Source: Rhodopirellula sp. SM50
Lineage (GTDB): Bacteria > Planctomycetota > Planctomycetia > Pirellulales > Pirellulaceae
Reading direction: 5' to 3'
DNA length: 64,000 nucleotides
NCBI RefSeq assembly: GCF_002289565.1
Contig: NZ_NTFY01000068.1
Span: forward strand, 48,446-112,445
The stretch's first letter is position 1. Every line of letters starts with the position of its first letter. Shown here in pieces: positions 44,413-52,818 of the stretch. Made by a program: the position numbers and the translations under genes. The notes under the pieces were generated by a model. That model was not told the DNA's origin and did not search any database. It saw nothing but the letters and a program-made list of their open reading frames with translations.

Positions 44413-45546
44413 ATGGCTGCAAGCAACCGAGCCAAGCTGATTACCAAGCTGCACACCGAGCTAAAAAAGAAGTACACGCTTCCACCATCTCAACCCTCTC
44501 GTCCGCTGCTCGAACATCTCTTGTATGCCTGTTTGCTTCAGGATGCGCCCTATGATCTGGCCGACGAAGGGTTGGCCAAGTGCGAACAGGAATTCTTCGA
44601 CTGGAACGAAGTCCGCGTGACCACGGTCACGGAACTGACACAGGTGCTTTCGGGAATGCCCGACCCGGCCAAGACGGCGCGGCGATTGAAAGAAATCCTG
44701 CAGGCGGTGTTCGAGGAGTTTTATGCGTTCGACCTCGATCACCTCAAGAAAGAAAACTTGGGCAAGGCCGTGGCGCGATTCGAATCGATGCCCGTCATGA
44801 CGCCGTTCGTGCTTAGCTACACCATCCAACATGGTTTGGGAGGCCACTCCATTCCGGTCGATTACGCCGGGATGGTGATCATGTTGGTCACCGGAATCGC
44901 ATCGCAGAACGAAGCCGCGGACGGAAAAATCCCCGGGTTGGAGCGGGCGATTCCCAAGAACAAGGCGCTCGAATTTTCCGCGCTGCTGCATCAAGCCGGC
45001 GTCGATCTGTTGATGGACCACAACGACAAGAAAGCCCGCGCGCTGATCGATGCCGTCGCCAAGGGGTCCTCGGAACGATACGACGAGTGGGAAGCGAGCA
45101 AGAAAGCTGCGATCCGGCGCGTCAAAAAACGCCGACGCGATGAAAAGGCGGCCGAGCTAGAAGCGGAAGCGGAAGCCGAGTCGGCCAAACAGGCCAAGGC
45201 TGCAAAGTCGGCCAAGAAGGGGGCGGCGAAGTCCGAACCCGCAAAAACCAAGACGTCGAAGTCTGATCCGAAGGCGGCCAGCGCCGACGCGGGCGCGAGT
45301 AAAGCCAAGCCCGCAAGTGCGAAGAAAACGAGCGGGGAAAAAAAAAGCGCCGACAAGTCAGCTGAAACAAAAGAAGCCGGCAAGAAAAAAGTGACGGCGA
45401 AGAAGACCGACGCCAAAGAATCCGCCGACGCGACGACGAAGAAGTCGTCCAAAAAAGCCGCCAGTTCGTCCAAGTCCGCAGCCACCAAGGCGACGCCGAC
45501 CAAAAAATCCACCAACCGAAAACTGTCGAAACGAAAACCTCGTTAG
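44413..45546 (+). CDS. Endonuclease III-like (HhH) domain fused to a histone-H1-like Lys/Ala tail
   Basis: Residues about 1-235 resemble the EndoIII/HhH-GPD fold. 'RPLLEHLLYACLLQDAPYDLADEGL' corresponds to the start of the fold, 'ARRLKEILQAVFEEF' to a later helix, and 'PVMTPFVLSYTIQHGLGGHSIPVDYAGM' to the region that in Nth reads LPGVGRKTA...VDTHV. The Asp after Val is kept (PVDYAG), but the catalytic HhH Lys and the C-terminal iron-sulfur cysteines are absent, so it is probably not an active glycosylase. Residues about 255-377 are almost only Lys, Ala, Ser, Thr and Glu (AKSAKKGAAKSEPAKTKTS type), like histone H1 or bacterial HU extensions. Inferred: a DNA-binding structural or regulatory protein. 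It starts 110 bp after rbfA. Confidence 0.7.
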   Translation: MAASNRAKLITKLHTELKKKYTLPPSQPSRPLLEHLLYACLLQDAPYDLADEGLAKCEQEFFDWNEVRVTTVTELTQVLSGMPDPAKTARRLKEILQAVFEEFYAFDLDHLKKENLGKAVARFESMPVMTPFVLSYTIQHGLGGHSIPVDYAGMVIMLVTGIASQNEAADGKIPGLERAIPKNKALEFSALLHQAGVDLLMDHNDKKARALIDAVAKGSSERYDEWEASKKAAIRRVKKRRRDEKAAELEAEAEAESAKQAKAAKSAKKGAAKSEPAKTKTSKSDPKAASADAGASKAKPASAKKTSGEKKSADKSAETKEAGKKKVTAKKTDAKESADATTKKSSKKAASSSKSAATKATPTKKSTNRKLSKRKPR

Positions 45547-45588
45547 ACGTTCCGATCCCCTTTTCAATCTTCGATTCCGAGCACGGTC

Positions 45589-46335
45589 ATGGCAGGTCAC
45601 TCGAAATGGGCGAACATTCAGCACCGGAAAGGTCGTGTGGATGCCGCCCGCGGTAAACTTTGGAGTAAGTTGAGTAAAGCGATCATCATGGCCGCCCAGA
45701 GCGGCGGAGGTGATCCGACGGCAAACTTCAAATTGCGCAAGGCGATCGATGACGCTAAAGCCGTCAGCATGCCCAAGGACAACATCACCCGGGCGATCAA
45801 ACGAGGTACCGGCGAACTGGGCGGCGATCGTGTCGAAGAAGTCGTCTATGAAGGTTATGGTCCCGGCGGCGTGGCGATCATGTGCGAAAGCCTGACCGAT
45901 AACCGCAATCGGACCGCTCCCGAATTACGCTCCATCTTTTCCAAACTCGGTGGCGAACTCGGCAAGACGGGTTGCGTGTCGTACCTCTTCGATCGAAAGG
46001 GCCTGTTTGTCTTCGATGCCGAATCGATCGACGAAGAACGCGTCACCGAAATCGCCCTCGAACACGGCGGCGAAGACGTCGAAGCGACCGACGATGGGAA
46101 ACTGCAAGTGACCTGTTCGCCCGACGCGTTCGATGCACTCTCGGACGCCTTCGAGGCAGCTGAATTGGCGATGGAGGTCAAACAAGTCACCCTGATCCCG
46201 CAAACCACCGTCGATGTCGATCCCGACACCGGGCAGAAAACGATGCGGTTGCTCGAGCAGTTGGATGACCACGATGACGTGCAAAACGTCAGCACCAATC
46301 TGAACATCACCGACGAGATGGTGAGCGACGACTAG
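45589..46335 (+). CDS. YebC/PmpR-family regulator
   Basis: The 248-residue protein begins MAGHSKWANIQHRKGRVDAA, the family signature, and continues with SKLSKAIIMAAQSGGGDP, NLxxA-type KAVSMPKDNITRAIKRG and a three-domain YebC layout; 'EGYGPGGVAIMCESLTDNRNRT' is fully conserved. Family members bind DNA as regulators, and some act at the ribosome on proline stretches (YebC-type). It lies 42 bp after the HhH/H1-like gene and is followed by repeats. Confidence 0.93.
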   Translation: MAGHSKWANIQHRKGRVDAARGKLWSKLSKAIIMAAQSGGGDPTANFKLRKAIDDAKAVSMPKDNITRAIKRGTGELGGDRVEEVVYEGYGPGGVAIMCESLTDNRNRTAPELRSIFSKLGGELGKTGCVSYLFDRKGLFVFDAESIDEERVTEIALEHGGEDVEATDDGKLQVTCSPDAFDALSDAFEAAELAMEVKQVTLIPQTTVDVDPDTGQKTMRLLEQLDDHDDVQNVSTNLNITDEMVSDD

Positions 46336-46392
46336 CCGCCATCGGTGGAACCGATGAGTAGGGCATGCTGTGCATGCCGGGCGTCTGTGTTG

Positions 46393-46713
46393 GACGAGGT
46401 TTTAGCGGCAGGGCGCAAGCCCTCCGGTTCCAGCCGAGTCAGTGGTGAGCCGTTGGCCGTAAGGCCTCGGGCAGCGCCACAGTGCCCGGCCGCTCACGCG
46501 TCACGGCTCACTCAATCCCTCGTTCCCAGGCGGAGCCCTACGCCGTGAACGATTTATTTCCTGTGTTTGACGAGGTTCTAGCGGCAGGGCGCACGCCCTC
46601 CGGTTCCAGCCGAGTCAATGGTGAGCCGTTGGCCGTAAGGCCTCGGGCAGCGCCACAATGCCCGGCCGCTCACGCGTCACGGCTGACTCAATCCCTCGTT
46701 CCCAGGCGGAGCC
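46393..46713. repeat. Tandem duplication with 176-bp period
   Basis: Copy 1 (46393-46537) and copy 2 (46569-46713) are over 95% alike, from GACGAGGTT(T/C)TAGCGG to CCCAGGCGGAGCC. Each starts with a half copy of the GCGGCAGGGC palindrome element and contains a GGTGAGCCGTTGGCCG / CGTCACGGCT segment. The gap 46336-46865 also has GGGCATGCTGTGCATGCC (46361), a word seen again at 57957 and, inverted, at 62083. No gene is seen. Confidence 0.9.
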
Positions 46714-46806
46714 TGGGAACGAGTCGCGGTGGGTGTTTCTGTTGCAGTGATTCCCGGCATCGACAGCATGCCCTACCCGGTACCACGCGGAGAACCGTCA
46801 AACAAT

Positions 46807-46840
46807 AAAAAGGCCCACGCTTTCGCGTGGGCCTTTCTTC
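46807..46840 (-). terminator. Strong intrinsic terminator of nrdJ
   Basis: GGCCCACGC (46812-46820) pairs perfectly with GCGTGGGCC (46825-46833). Read on the minus strand the loop is GAAA, a stable GNRA tetraloop, and TTTTTATTG follows. It lies about 30 bp beyond the nrdJ stop. On the plus strand GCCTTTCTT also allows bidirectional use. Confidence 0.93.
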
Positions 46841-46865
46841 GTTTGTTGATTCTGTCGGATGCCGA

Positions 46866-49853
46866 TCAGCTGCAACCCATGCTGGCGCCACAGTTGTGAC
46901 AGAGGTAGCAGTTGCCGTTCCGCACCGTGATGCTGCCACAGTTATCGCAGCTCGGGGCGTCGATTTGGAATCTGGCAAACTGGTCTTGTCGGTTTCCTTC
47001 TTTGTGGCCGTTGCCTCCGTTCAAGCTGGCCAGGATGCCGGCTCGTTCGGACGCCATGATCGACGACTCGGCGGCGGCGACTTCGGGACCGTTGCCGCTG
47101 TTGATCGGATCGCTGGTCACGGTCGGCAGCGGATCCGCGGTGATGCTGGAATCCTTGCTCATGAAGGTCAGACCCAGCCACCGCGCGATGTAGTCCACGA
47201 CGCTCTTGGCGATGCGGATGTCCTTGTTGCTGGTGTGACCCATCGGTTCGAACCGCGTGTGGCTGAACTTGTTGACCAGCACCTCCAGTGGGACTCCGTA
47301 TTGCAGCGCGATCGAAAGCGCGGTGCCGAAGCTGTCCATGATGCCGCCGACGGTTGAACCTTCTTTGGCCATCGTGATGAAGACTTCACCCGGTCGTCCG
47401 TCGGGATATTGACCGACGCACAGATAACCTTCGTGTCCGGCGATGGTGAACTTGTGCGTCACGCTGCTGCGGGTATCGGGCAACCGTTCGCGGCGTGGCT
47501 TGTAGACGATCTTTTCGACCGTCTTGGTGACCACTTGCTTGCCGTTGGCCTCTTCGCCTTCGTCGGACGACGTGTTCAGCGGTTGGGACTGTTTGCTGCC
47601 GTCGCGATAGATGGCGATCGCTTTGAGTCCCAGTTCCCAACCCCAGTAGTAGGCATCGGCGATGTCCGACGGGGTCACGTCCTGCGGCATGTTGACGGTC
47701 TTGCTGATCGCTCCGGAGAGGAACGGTTGGGCGGCGGCCATCATTGTGATGTGGGCTCGCCAGGAAATACTCCGAACCCCATTGGCCGGGGTGAAGGCAC
47801 AGTCAAACACCGGCAGGTGCTCGGTCTTCAGTTCCGGTGCACCTTCGATCGTATCGTTGACATCGACGAATGCCAGGATGGCTTCGATTTGATCGGCGGT
47901 GTAGCCGAGTTTTTCCAGCGCCGCGGCGACGGTCTGGTTGACGATTTTTAGCATGCCGCCGCCGGCGAGCTGCTTGTATTTCACCAGTGCGATGTCCGGT
48001 TCGATGCCCGTCGTGTCGCAGTCCATCATGAAACTGATGGTACCGGTCGGGGCCAGCACGGTCGCTTGGGCGTTTCGGAAACCATACCGTTCGCCGATTT
48101 CCAGGACATCGTCCCACAGCTTTTGGGCGGCTTGCTTCAGGTCCGCAGGGCCTTCGTCGTTGATCTTGTCGGCGGCCTCGCGGTGCATTCGCATCACACC
48201 GAGCATCGGTTTTTCGTTTTCGCTGTAGCCGTCAAACGGTCCGACCACTCCCGCCAGTTCGGCGCTGGTGCGGTTGGCTTCACCGTGCATCAATGCCGTC
48301 AACGATCCGCACAGCCCGCGTGCGGCGTCGGAGTCGTAAGGCATGCCACGCGACATGATCAGTGAGCCCAGGTTGCTGTAACCCAATCCCAAGGGGCGGA
48401 ATTTGTGGCTGTTGCGAGCGATCGGCTCGGTCGGGTAACTGGCGTGATCGACCAGGATTTCCTGGGCGATGAAGAACAACCGTGCGGCGGCACGGAAACG
48501 TGCCACGTCGAACGATCCGTCGCTGCCGGCGAACTTCATCAGATTGATCGACGCCAGGTTGCAAGCCGTGTTGTCCAGGAACATGTATTCCGAGCACGGG
48601 TTGGAGGCGTTGATCGCGCCGCTGTTGGGGCAGGTGTGCCAGTTGTTGATCGTCGTGTCATACTGGACGCCCGGGTCACCGCAGTGCCAGGCACACTCGG
48701 ACATCTTGTTGAGCAATTCTTTGGCGTCATACGACGGTGCGTCGCCGGACGCCTTGTCCGAGACCCAATGGGTTTGCCAACGTTGGCCATCGCGGACCGC
48801 GTGCATGTAATCGTCGGTCAAACGCACCGACAAGTTCGCATTCTGGAAGCAAACGCTGCTGTAGGCTTCGCCGTTGAAGTTCGAATCGTAGCCTTCGCGA
48901 ATCAAGGCATGCGCTTTCTTCTCTTCCGACCACTTGCTTTCGATGAACTCCAGAATGTCCGGGTGCCAGACTTTCAAAGACTGCATCTTGGCGGCACGGC
49001 GCGTCTTTCCGCCGCTTTTGACCACGCCGGCAATCGAGTCATACACACGCATGAAGGACAACGGGCCCGACGGCGTTCCGCCACCGGAGAGTTTCTCACG
49101 CGATGATCGGATCGTCGACAAGTCCGTGCCCGTTCCCGAACCGAATTTGAACAACATCGCTTCGGCACAGGCCAGACGCATGATGTCTTCCATGTTGTCT
49201 TCGACAGCCTGGATGAAGCACGCACTGCCCTGCGGGAACTCGTAGGGATTCTCGGGTTGGAACGTTTCATTGGCCGTGCGGTCCCAGGCCCAGTTGCACT
49301 TGGCACCGGTCACGCCGTATTGCTGATGCAGCCCGACGTTGAACCAGACCGGGCTGTTGAAGGCACCGTGCTGATGCAGACACAGCCAGGTCAGGTCACG
49401 ATAGAAATTTTCGCCATCGGCGGGCGTGTCGAAGTAGCCGTCGGCCAAACCCCAGTCCGCGATCGTCCGCGTCACGCGGTGCACCAACTGACGCACCGAA
49501 CGCTCACGCTCCTCCATCTTCTTGGGGTCACCGTAAAAATACTTGCTGACGACCACGTTGGTCGCCAATTGGCTCCATTTGGCAGGTACTTCACAATTGT
49601 GCTGCTCGAACAGCGCCTTGCCACTTTCGTCCTTGATCGCGGCCGAACGCAGTTCCCACTGCGTCGTTGCAAAGGGGGTCTTGCCGTCGGCGGGGCAGAA
49701 GACCGGATCGACCTTCAGACCGGATCGGCCGCCACGCAGCGTCGTGCCAAAAACGCCCGTCGCGTACTCCAAGCCGTGTTGCTCGTTGACCTTTTCGAAG
49801 TCAGGGTCACCACCGGCCGAAGACTGAGATTGAGTGGGGAGAACAGTTGCCAT
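46866..49853 (-). CDS. nrdJ: Adenosylcobalamin-dependent (class II) ribonucleotide reductase
   Basis: The 995-residue enzyme reduces ribonucleotides to deoxyribonucleotides using coenzyme B12. Seen in it: the N-terminal 'WSQLATNVVVSKYFYGDP' region, GSGTGTDLSTIRSSRE, the active-site segment NPCSEYMFLDNTACNLASIN (about residues 415-435) carrying the radical Cys and Glu, the APTGTISFMMDCDTTGIEP segment, and a C-terminal Cys-rich tail (CDNCGSI...CYLCHNCG, last 30 residues) typical of NrdJ and thought to help re-reduce the active site. The length matches long class II enzymes. It stands alone with its own terminator, and tandem NrdR-like boxes lie about 330 bp upstream. It works with or without oxygen, which suits an organism facing variable oxygen. 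Confidence 0.95.
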   Translation of the reverse strand: MATVLPTQSQSSAGGDPDFEKVNEQHGLEYATGVFGTTLRGGRSGLKVDPVFCPADGKTPFATTQWELRSAAIKDESGKALFEQHNCEVPAKWSQLATNVVVSKYFYGDPKKMEERERSVRQLVHRVTRTIADWGLADGYFDTPADGENFYRDLTWLCLHQHGAFNSPVWFNVGLHQQYGVTGAKCNWAWDRTANETFQPENPYEFPQGSACFIQAVEDNMEDIMRLACAEAMLFKFGSGTGTDLSTIRSSREKLSGGGTPSGPLSFMRVYDSIAGVVKSGGKTRRAAKMQSLKVWHPDILEFIESKWSEEKKAHALIREGYDSNFNGEAYSSVCFQNANLSVRLTDDYMHAVRDGQRWQTHWVSDKASGDAPSYDAKELLNKMSECAWHCGDPGVQYDTTINNWHTCPNSGAINASNPCSEYMFLDNTACNLASINLMKFAGSDGSFDVARFRAAARLFFIAQEILVDHASYPTEPIARNSHKFRPLGLGYSNLGSLIMSRGMPYDSDAARGLCGSLTALMHGEANRTSAELAGVVGPFDGYSENEKPMLGVMRMHREAADKINDEGPADLKQAAQKLWDDVLEIGERYGFRNAQATVLAPTGTISFMMDCDTTGIEPDIALVKYKQLAGGGMLKIVNQTVAAALEKLGYTADQIEAILAFVDVNDTIEGAPELKTEHLPVFDCAFTPANGVRSISWRAHITMMAAAQPFLSGAISKTVNMPQDVTPSDIADAYYWGWELGLKAIAIYRDGSKQSQPLNTSSDEGEEANGKQVVTKTVEKIVYKPRRERLPDTRSSVTHKFTIAGHEGYLCVGQYPDGRPGEVFITMAKEGSTVGGIMDSFGTALSIALQYGVPLEVLVNKFSHTRFEPMGHTSNKDIRIAKSVVDYIARWLGLTFMSKDSSITADPLPTVTSDPINSGNGPEVAAAESSIMASERAGILASLNGGNGHKEGNRQDQFARFQIDAPSCDNCGSITVRNGNCYLCHNCGASMGCS

Positions 49854-50184
49854 CGTTGAAACAAACTCCGTGAATCGTCCGTGGGACCAACTCCATTCGA
49901 ATATCCTTCAGTAGGTCGTCCGACGCGAATGGTTTTTGCCCCGCATCGTGCGCCGCCTCGTCGGCATGAACACTCCACCGGCAGACGCTGCCCGGCGGGG
50001 ATTCATCGCACTGATTGAATGGTTTTGGTCGTCCGTGAAAAAGGGAAAATAAGAACACATCAATCACGTCAGCCCATATGAGGATGCCGAGACAGCGGCA
50101 AAGAAGTCCTCCTGGGATCCTTCCCGACCGTGCTAGTCTTCCTAAGGGCCACTCGCGTCAAATCCAGCAATATCAGTAATGATG

Positions 50185-50231
50185 TCACTACCGGTAGTGG
50201 AATTTGCCGCGGTCAGCACTAAATATGGGCG
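50185..50231 (-). promoter_or_regulatory. Tandem NrdR-box-like operator upstream of nrdJ
   Basis: Box 1 (50185-50200) contains the perfect 14-bp palindrome CACTACCGGTAGTG. Box 2 (50216-50231) is GCACTAAATATGGGCG. Aligned to the NrdR consensus acaCwAtATaTwGtgt, each matches 10 of 16 positions, including CwA and the G at position 13. The boxes are 15 bp apart (31 bp start to start), the spacing known for NrdR operators. The target gene is a ribonucleotide reductase, the usual NrdR regulon member. Distance to the nrdJ ATG is about 330 bp, implying a long 5' leader. Confidence 0.6.
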
Positions 50232-50614
50232 ACGCGAAGAATCTTAGAGATTGCTTTTGGGGTGTCAATGAAATTCCAGGACGATTTGCAACCCTTTGCC
50301 TGCAAATGGGTTACGTCGATCTTCACGGCGTCCTCCGCCGCCGACGCGTTACCCGGTCGTTGACGTAAGCCTAGGCGACATGAAGGGTTAGTGAAGATTC
50401 CGTGGTTGAGTGGGAACTTGGTGGAAAACATGTGCGTGACAAAAACTTTTCTGGCGGGACTCGAATCAACAGGGGGGATGGGTGGGATGGGTAGTAGGGG
50501 GAAGGTTTGACGAGCGGACAGGCCGATCAATCCGCAAGATTTAGGGCTCCCCAACACGCGGGATCAGGGCGTAAGGTAGCCACGAGCGACAAATGACCGT
50601 CTGCGGAAAACAAA

Positions 50615-50670
50615 TGGGATAGGCTTCCAGCCTGTCGATGCTGAAATGACAGGCTGGAAGCCTATCCCAC
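50615..50670. repeat. Full copy of the GGGATAGGCTTCCAGCC palindrome
   Basis: TGGGATAGGCTTCCAGCC then TGTCGATGCTGAAATGACA, then GGCTGGAAGCCTATCCCA: perfect 18-bp arms plus an inner TGTC/GACA. The rest of 49854-50697 shows only the NrdR-like boxes; a weak open frame at 50219-50557 on the minus strand is not accepted as a gene. Confidence 0.9.
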
Positions 50671-50709
50671 CTGATGAGATCCGACAGATACACTGCCATG
50701 GAAACGCTG

Positions 50710-50997
50710 ATGAGTTCGCAGAGTGAACAATCGCCGCCTCCGACGAGTGCACAGCCTGCCCCCAACCTCGCCCTGGTCCGCACGGACCTTGCCAACGAAC
50801 GCACGCTGTTGGCCTACGGTCGCAGCGCGTTGATGTTGGTCGCGACCGGAGTGTCGCTGGTCGAATTCTTGGACGTTTCGTTCCGTTTTGTGTTGCTGGG
50901 CTGGGGGCTGATTGCGGCGGGGGCGATCGTCGGAGTGATCGGCATGTACCGGTTTGCGTCATTGAAACAGCGATTGAATGCTGTGCGGGAGGGCTAG
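50710..50997 (+). CDS. DUF202-family small membrane protein
   Basis: The product (about 95 residues) has the DUF202 pattern ALVRTDLANERTLLAYGRSALMLVATGVSLVEF (about residues 20-52), with the conserved (N/D)xLAxERTxLAYxRTAL-type core, and two membrane helices (LMLVATGVSLVEFLDV and WGLIAAGAIVGVIGMYRF). The function of DUF202/YidH proteins is poorly known. ATG at 50710 has GGAAA 6-7 bp upstream; 50698 is an alternative. The next gene starts 27 bp later, so co-transcription is likely. Confidence 0.8.
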   Translation: MSSQSEQSPPPTSAQPAPNLALVRTDLANERTLLAYGRSALMLVATGVSLVEFLDVSFRFVLLGWGLIAAGAIVGVIGMYRFASLKQRLNAVREG

Positions 50998-51024
50998 CTA
51001 ACATGCGATGCCGGTGGTTCTGCC

Positions 51025-52818
51025 ATGTCGAATGATCCCTGGGACGCTTGCGCGGTGGTCATCGCAAAGCTTGAGACGCGATTGACGTCGGCGTTTGATC
51101 GGGGAGTGTTCCTGCGGACAGGCGGTGAGCTGATGGAGCAGCTGCCTGCGGTGGCGGCGGTCGAGATCAGTTGTCGCGGTGATTCGATGGATCAGCCGCT
51201 TTGCACGGTCGGGGATCGGCCTTCACGGGCTGCGGATCTTGGCTGGGACGCTGCGGTGACAGACGCATCGGCGCTATCGATTCAACTCTGGCTGCGTCCC
51301 GACTCGGCGTCGGACACGACCACTCGGAGGGCGATCGAAGAAGCGTTGCCTGCGATTGGCGGGTTGCTGGTCGGTGCGATCGCCCGAATCCGTCTGGACG
51401 AAACCGAAAACGAACTCGATTCGGTTACCCAGTTGAGCGCTCAGCTGTTCGATGATGGCCCGTGGAGCGAGCGTTTGCATCGCATCGCGATCGAGTTGGG
51501 ATCGTCGATGCAGGTGGATCGATTGAGTTTGCTGCTCCGTTGCGGTTCACGCTTTCAACTGGTCGGATCGTCGGTCCAAGCCCGGTTCGATCCCCGCGCC
51601 GATCAAGTCCATCAGACCCAGAAGATCGCAACCACCATCGACCAGCAGCTCGACCAGCAGCTCGACCAGCAGCTCGATCAACCGTTTGACGCAGCGCAAC
51701 ACGCCAGCGTCACGTTTCGCGGCGAAGACGACGACGCGGTCGCGACGTTTCTACAAACCGGTCACGCCGATGAGTTGCTGGTCACCAGATTTGCGGCGGG
51801 CAAGATGTTGGTGATCGGCGAAGTCTTCGATGCCGAGCAGCGATGTTCAGTCGAACTCACACCGGCGCAACGTCAGTTATTCGATGCGGCGATCCGAGAC
51901 GTGTTGCGATCGCGCCCCCGCGGTTACCTGCGGCGGGGACGGGACTGGCTGGGGCAGCGTTCCAACCGATGGCGGATTGCTGCTGCGGCCGCGCTGTTAG
52001 CGTTCCTATGCTTGTATCCGATGACGATTCGTGTTGCCGCCGACGGTCGCATCGTTCCACGCACCCAGTACACGGTGTATGCGCCGGTGACCGGACAAAT
52101 CCAGCGGATGGCGTGCGAGTCGGGGATGCAGGTCAGCGCCGGTCAGGTGCTTTGCGAATTCTCCAGTCACGATCTGGATTTGCAAATCACTCGTTTGCGC
52201 GGCGAATCGGTCGCGGTGCAGGAACAGTTGCAAATCGCAGCGACGCGCCGCGGTGATGATTCCTCCAAGGACGTCGCCTCCGATCGCCGCGTCCTGGAAG
52301 CTCGCCTGGCGGGGCTGGACCGTCAGATCATGCTGCTGCAGCAACGCCAGGCTGACCTGGTCGTGCACAGCCCGATCGACGGAACGGTGACGTTGGTGAC
52401 GCCGGATGACGTCGGGCAATTGCAAACGCCACGCCCGGTACGGGTGGGGGATTCGGTGATTCGTGTGATCGATCAACAGGACGGGTACCGGGTGGAATTG
52501 GACGTGCCGGACCAGGAGTTCGGATACGTGTTGGCGGCCGCCGAGCGGCAAGACGACGTCCCGGTCGAGTGTCACTTTCGAATCCGTTCCCAACCGCAGC
52601 GTCAACGGCAGGGCACGTTGCACGGCTTGGACCAGGCGGCGTCCCTGGACCGTTTCGGCCGGTTGGTCGTCACCGCGTCGATCCAGCCCAACGAACAGGA
52701 CGCAACGTTCGCGGCGGACGCGGGTGTCGTCGGCTGGATCGATTGCAACCGAGCGGCGGCGGGGTTCGTGCTCTGCCGCAAAGTCATCGAACAACTCAGA
52801 TTGTGGGGATGGTTGTGA
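51025..52818 (+). CDS. GAF-like sensor domain fused to an HlyD-type membrane adaptor
   Basis: The 597-residue protein has an N-terminal cytoplasmic half (about residues 1-310) with GAF-like alpha/beta character ('DSVTQLSAQLFDDGPWSERLHRIAIELGSSMQVDRLSLLL'), including a (DQQL) repeat linker. One membrane helix follows (IAAAAALLAFLCLYPMTI, about 315-335), then a periplasmic HlyD adaptor: 'RIVPRTQYTVYAPVTGQIQRM' (lipoyl half 1), a coiled coil (about 380-450), and 'LVVHSPIDGTVTLVTP' (lipoyl half 2), with a beta-barrel at the end. HlyD proteins bridge an inner-membrane transporter and outer-membrane channel; joining one to a GAF-like sensor is unusual. The 3' end overlaps the next gene by 10 bp. 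Confidence 0.78.
   Translation: MSNDPWDACAVVIAKLETRLTSAFDRGVFLRTGGELMEQLPAVAAVEISCRGDSMDQPLCTVGDRPSRAADLGWDAAVTDASALSIQLWLRPDSASDTTTRRAIEEALPAIGGLLVGAIARIRLDETENELDSVTQLSAQLFDDGPWSERLHRIAIELGSSMQVDRLSLLLRCGSRFQLVGSSVQARFDPRADQVHQTQKIATTIDQQLDQQLDQQLDQPFDAAQHASVTFRGEDDDAVATFLQTGHADELLVTRFAAGKMLVIGEVFDAEQRCSVELTPAQRQLFDAAIRDVLRSRPRGYLRRGRDWLGQRSNRWRIAAAAALLAFLCLYPMTIRVAADGRIVPRTQYTVYAPVTGQIQRMACESGMQVSAGQVLCEFSSHDLDLQITRLRGESVAVQEQLQIAATRRGDDSSKDVASDRRVLEARLAGLDRQIMLLQQRQADLVVHSPIDGTVTLVTPDDVGQLQTPRPVRVGDSVIRVIDQQDGYRVELDVPDQEFGYVLAAAERQDDVPVECHFRIRSQPQRQRQGTLHGLDQAASLDRFGRLVVTASIQPNEQDATFAADAGVVGWIDCNRAAAGFVLCRKVIEQLRLWGWL

Noticed and set aside
46866..49853. Possible intein in nrdJ
   Set aside because: The reductase reads through without insertion; no intein splice motifs are seen and the length is normal for this class.
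50060..50160. Possible cobalamin riboswitch before the B12-dependent reductase
   Set aside because: A CCCAGGAGGAC word on the minus strand recalls the B12 box, but the other conserved blocks of the riboswitch were not found in the right order. A covariance-model search would decide.
50219..50557. A 112-codon minus-strand frame upstream of nrdJ
   Set aside because: No domain, Pro/Ser-rich, and it runs into the NrdR-like boxes; more likely leader or promoter DNA.
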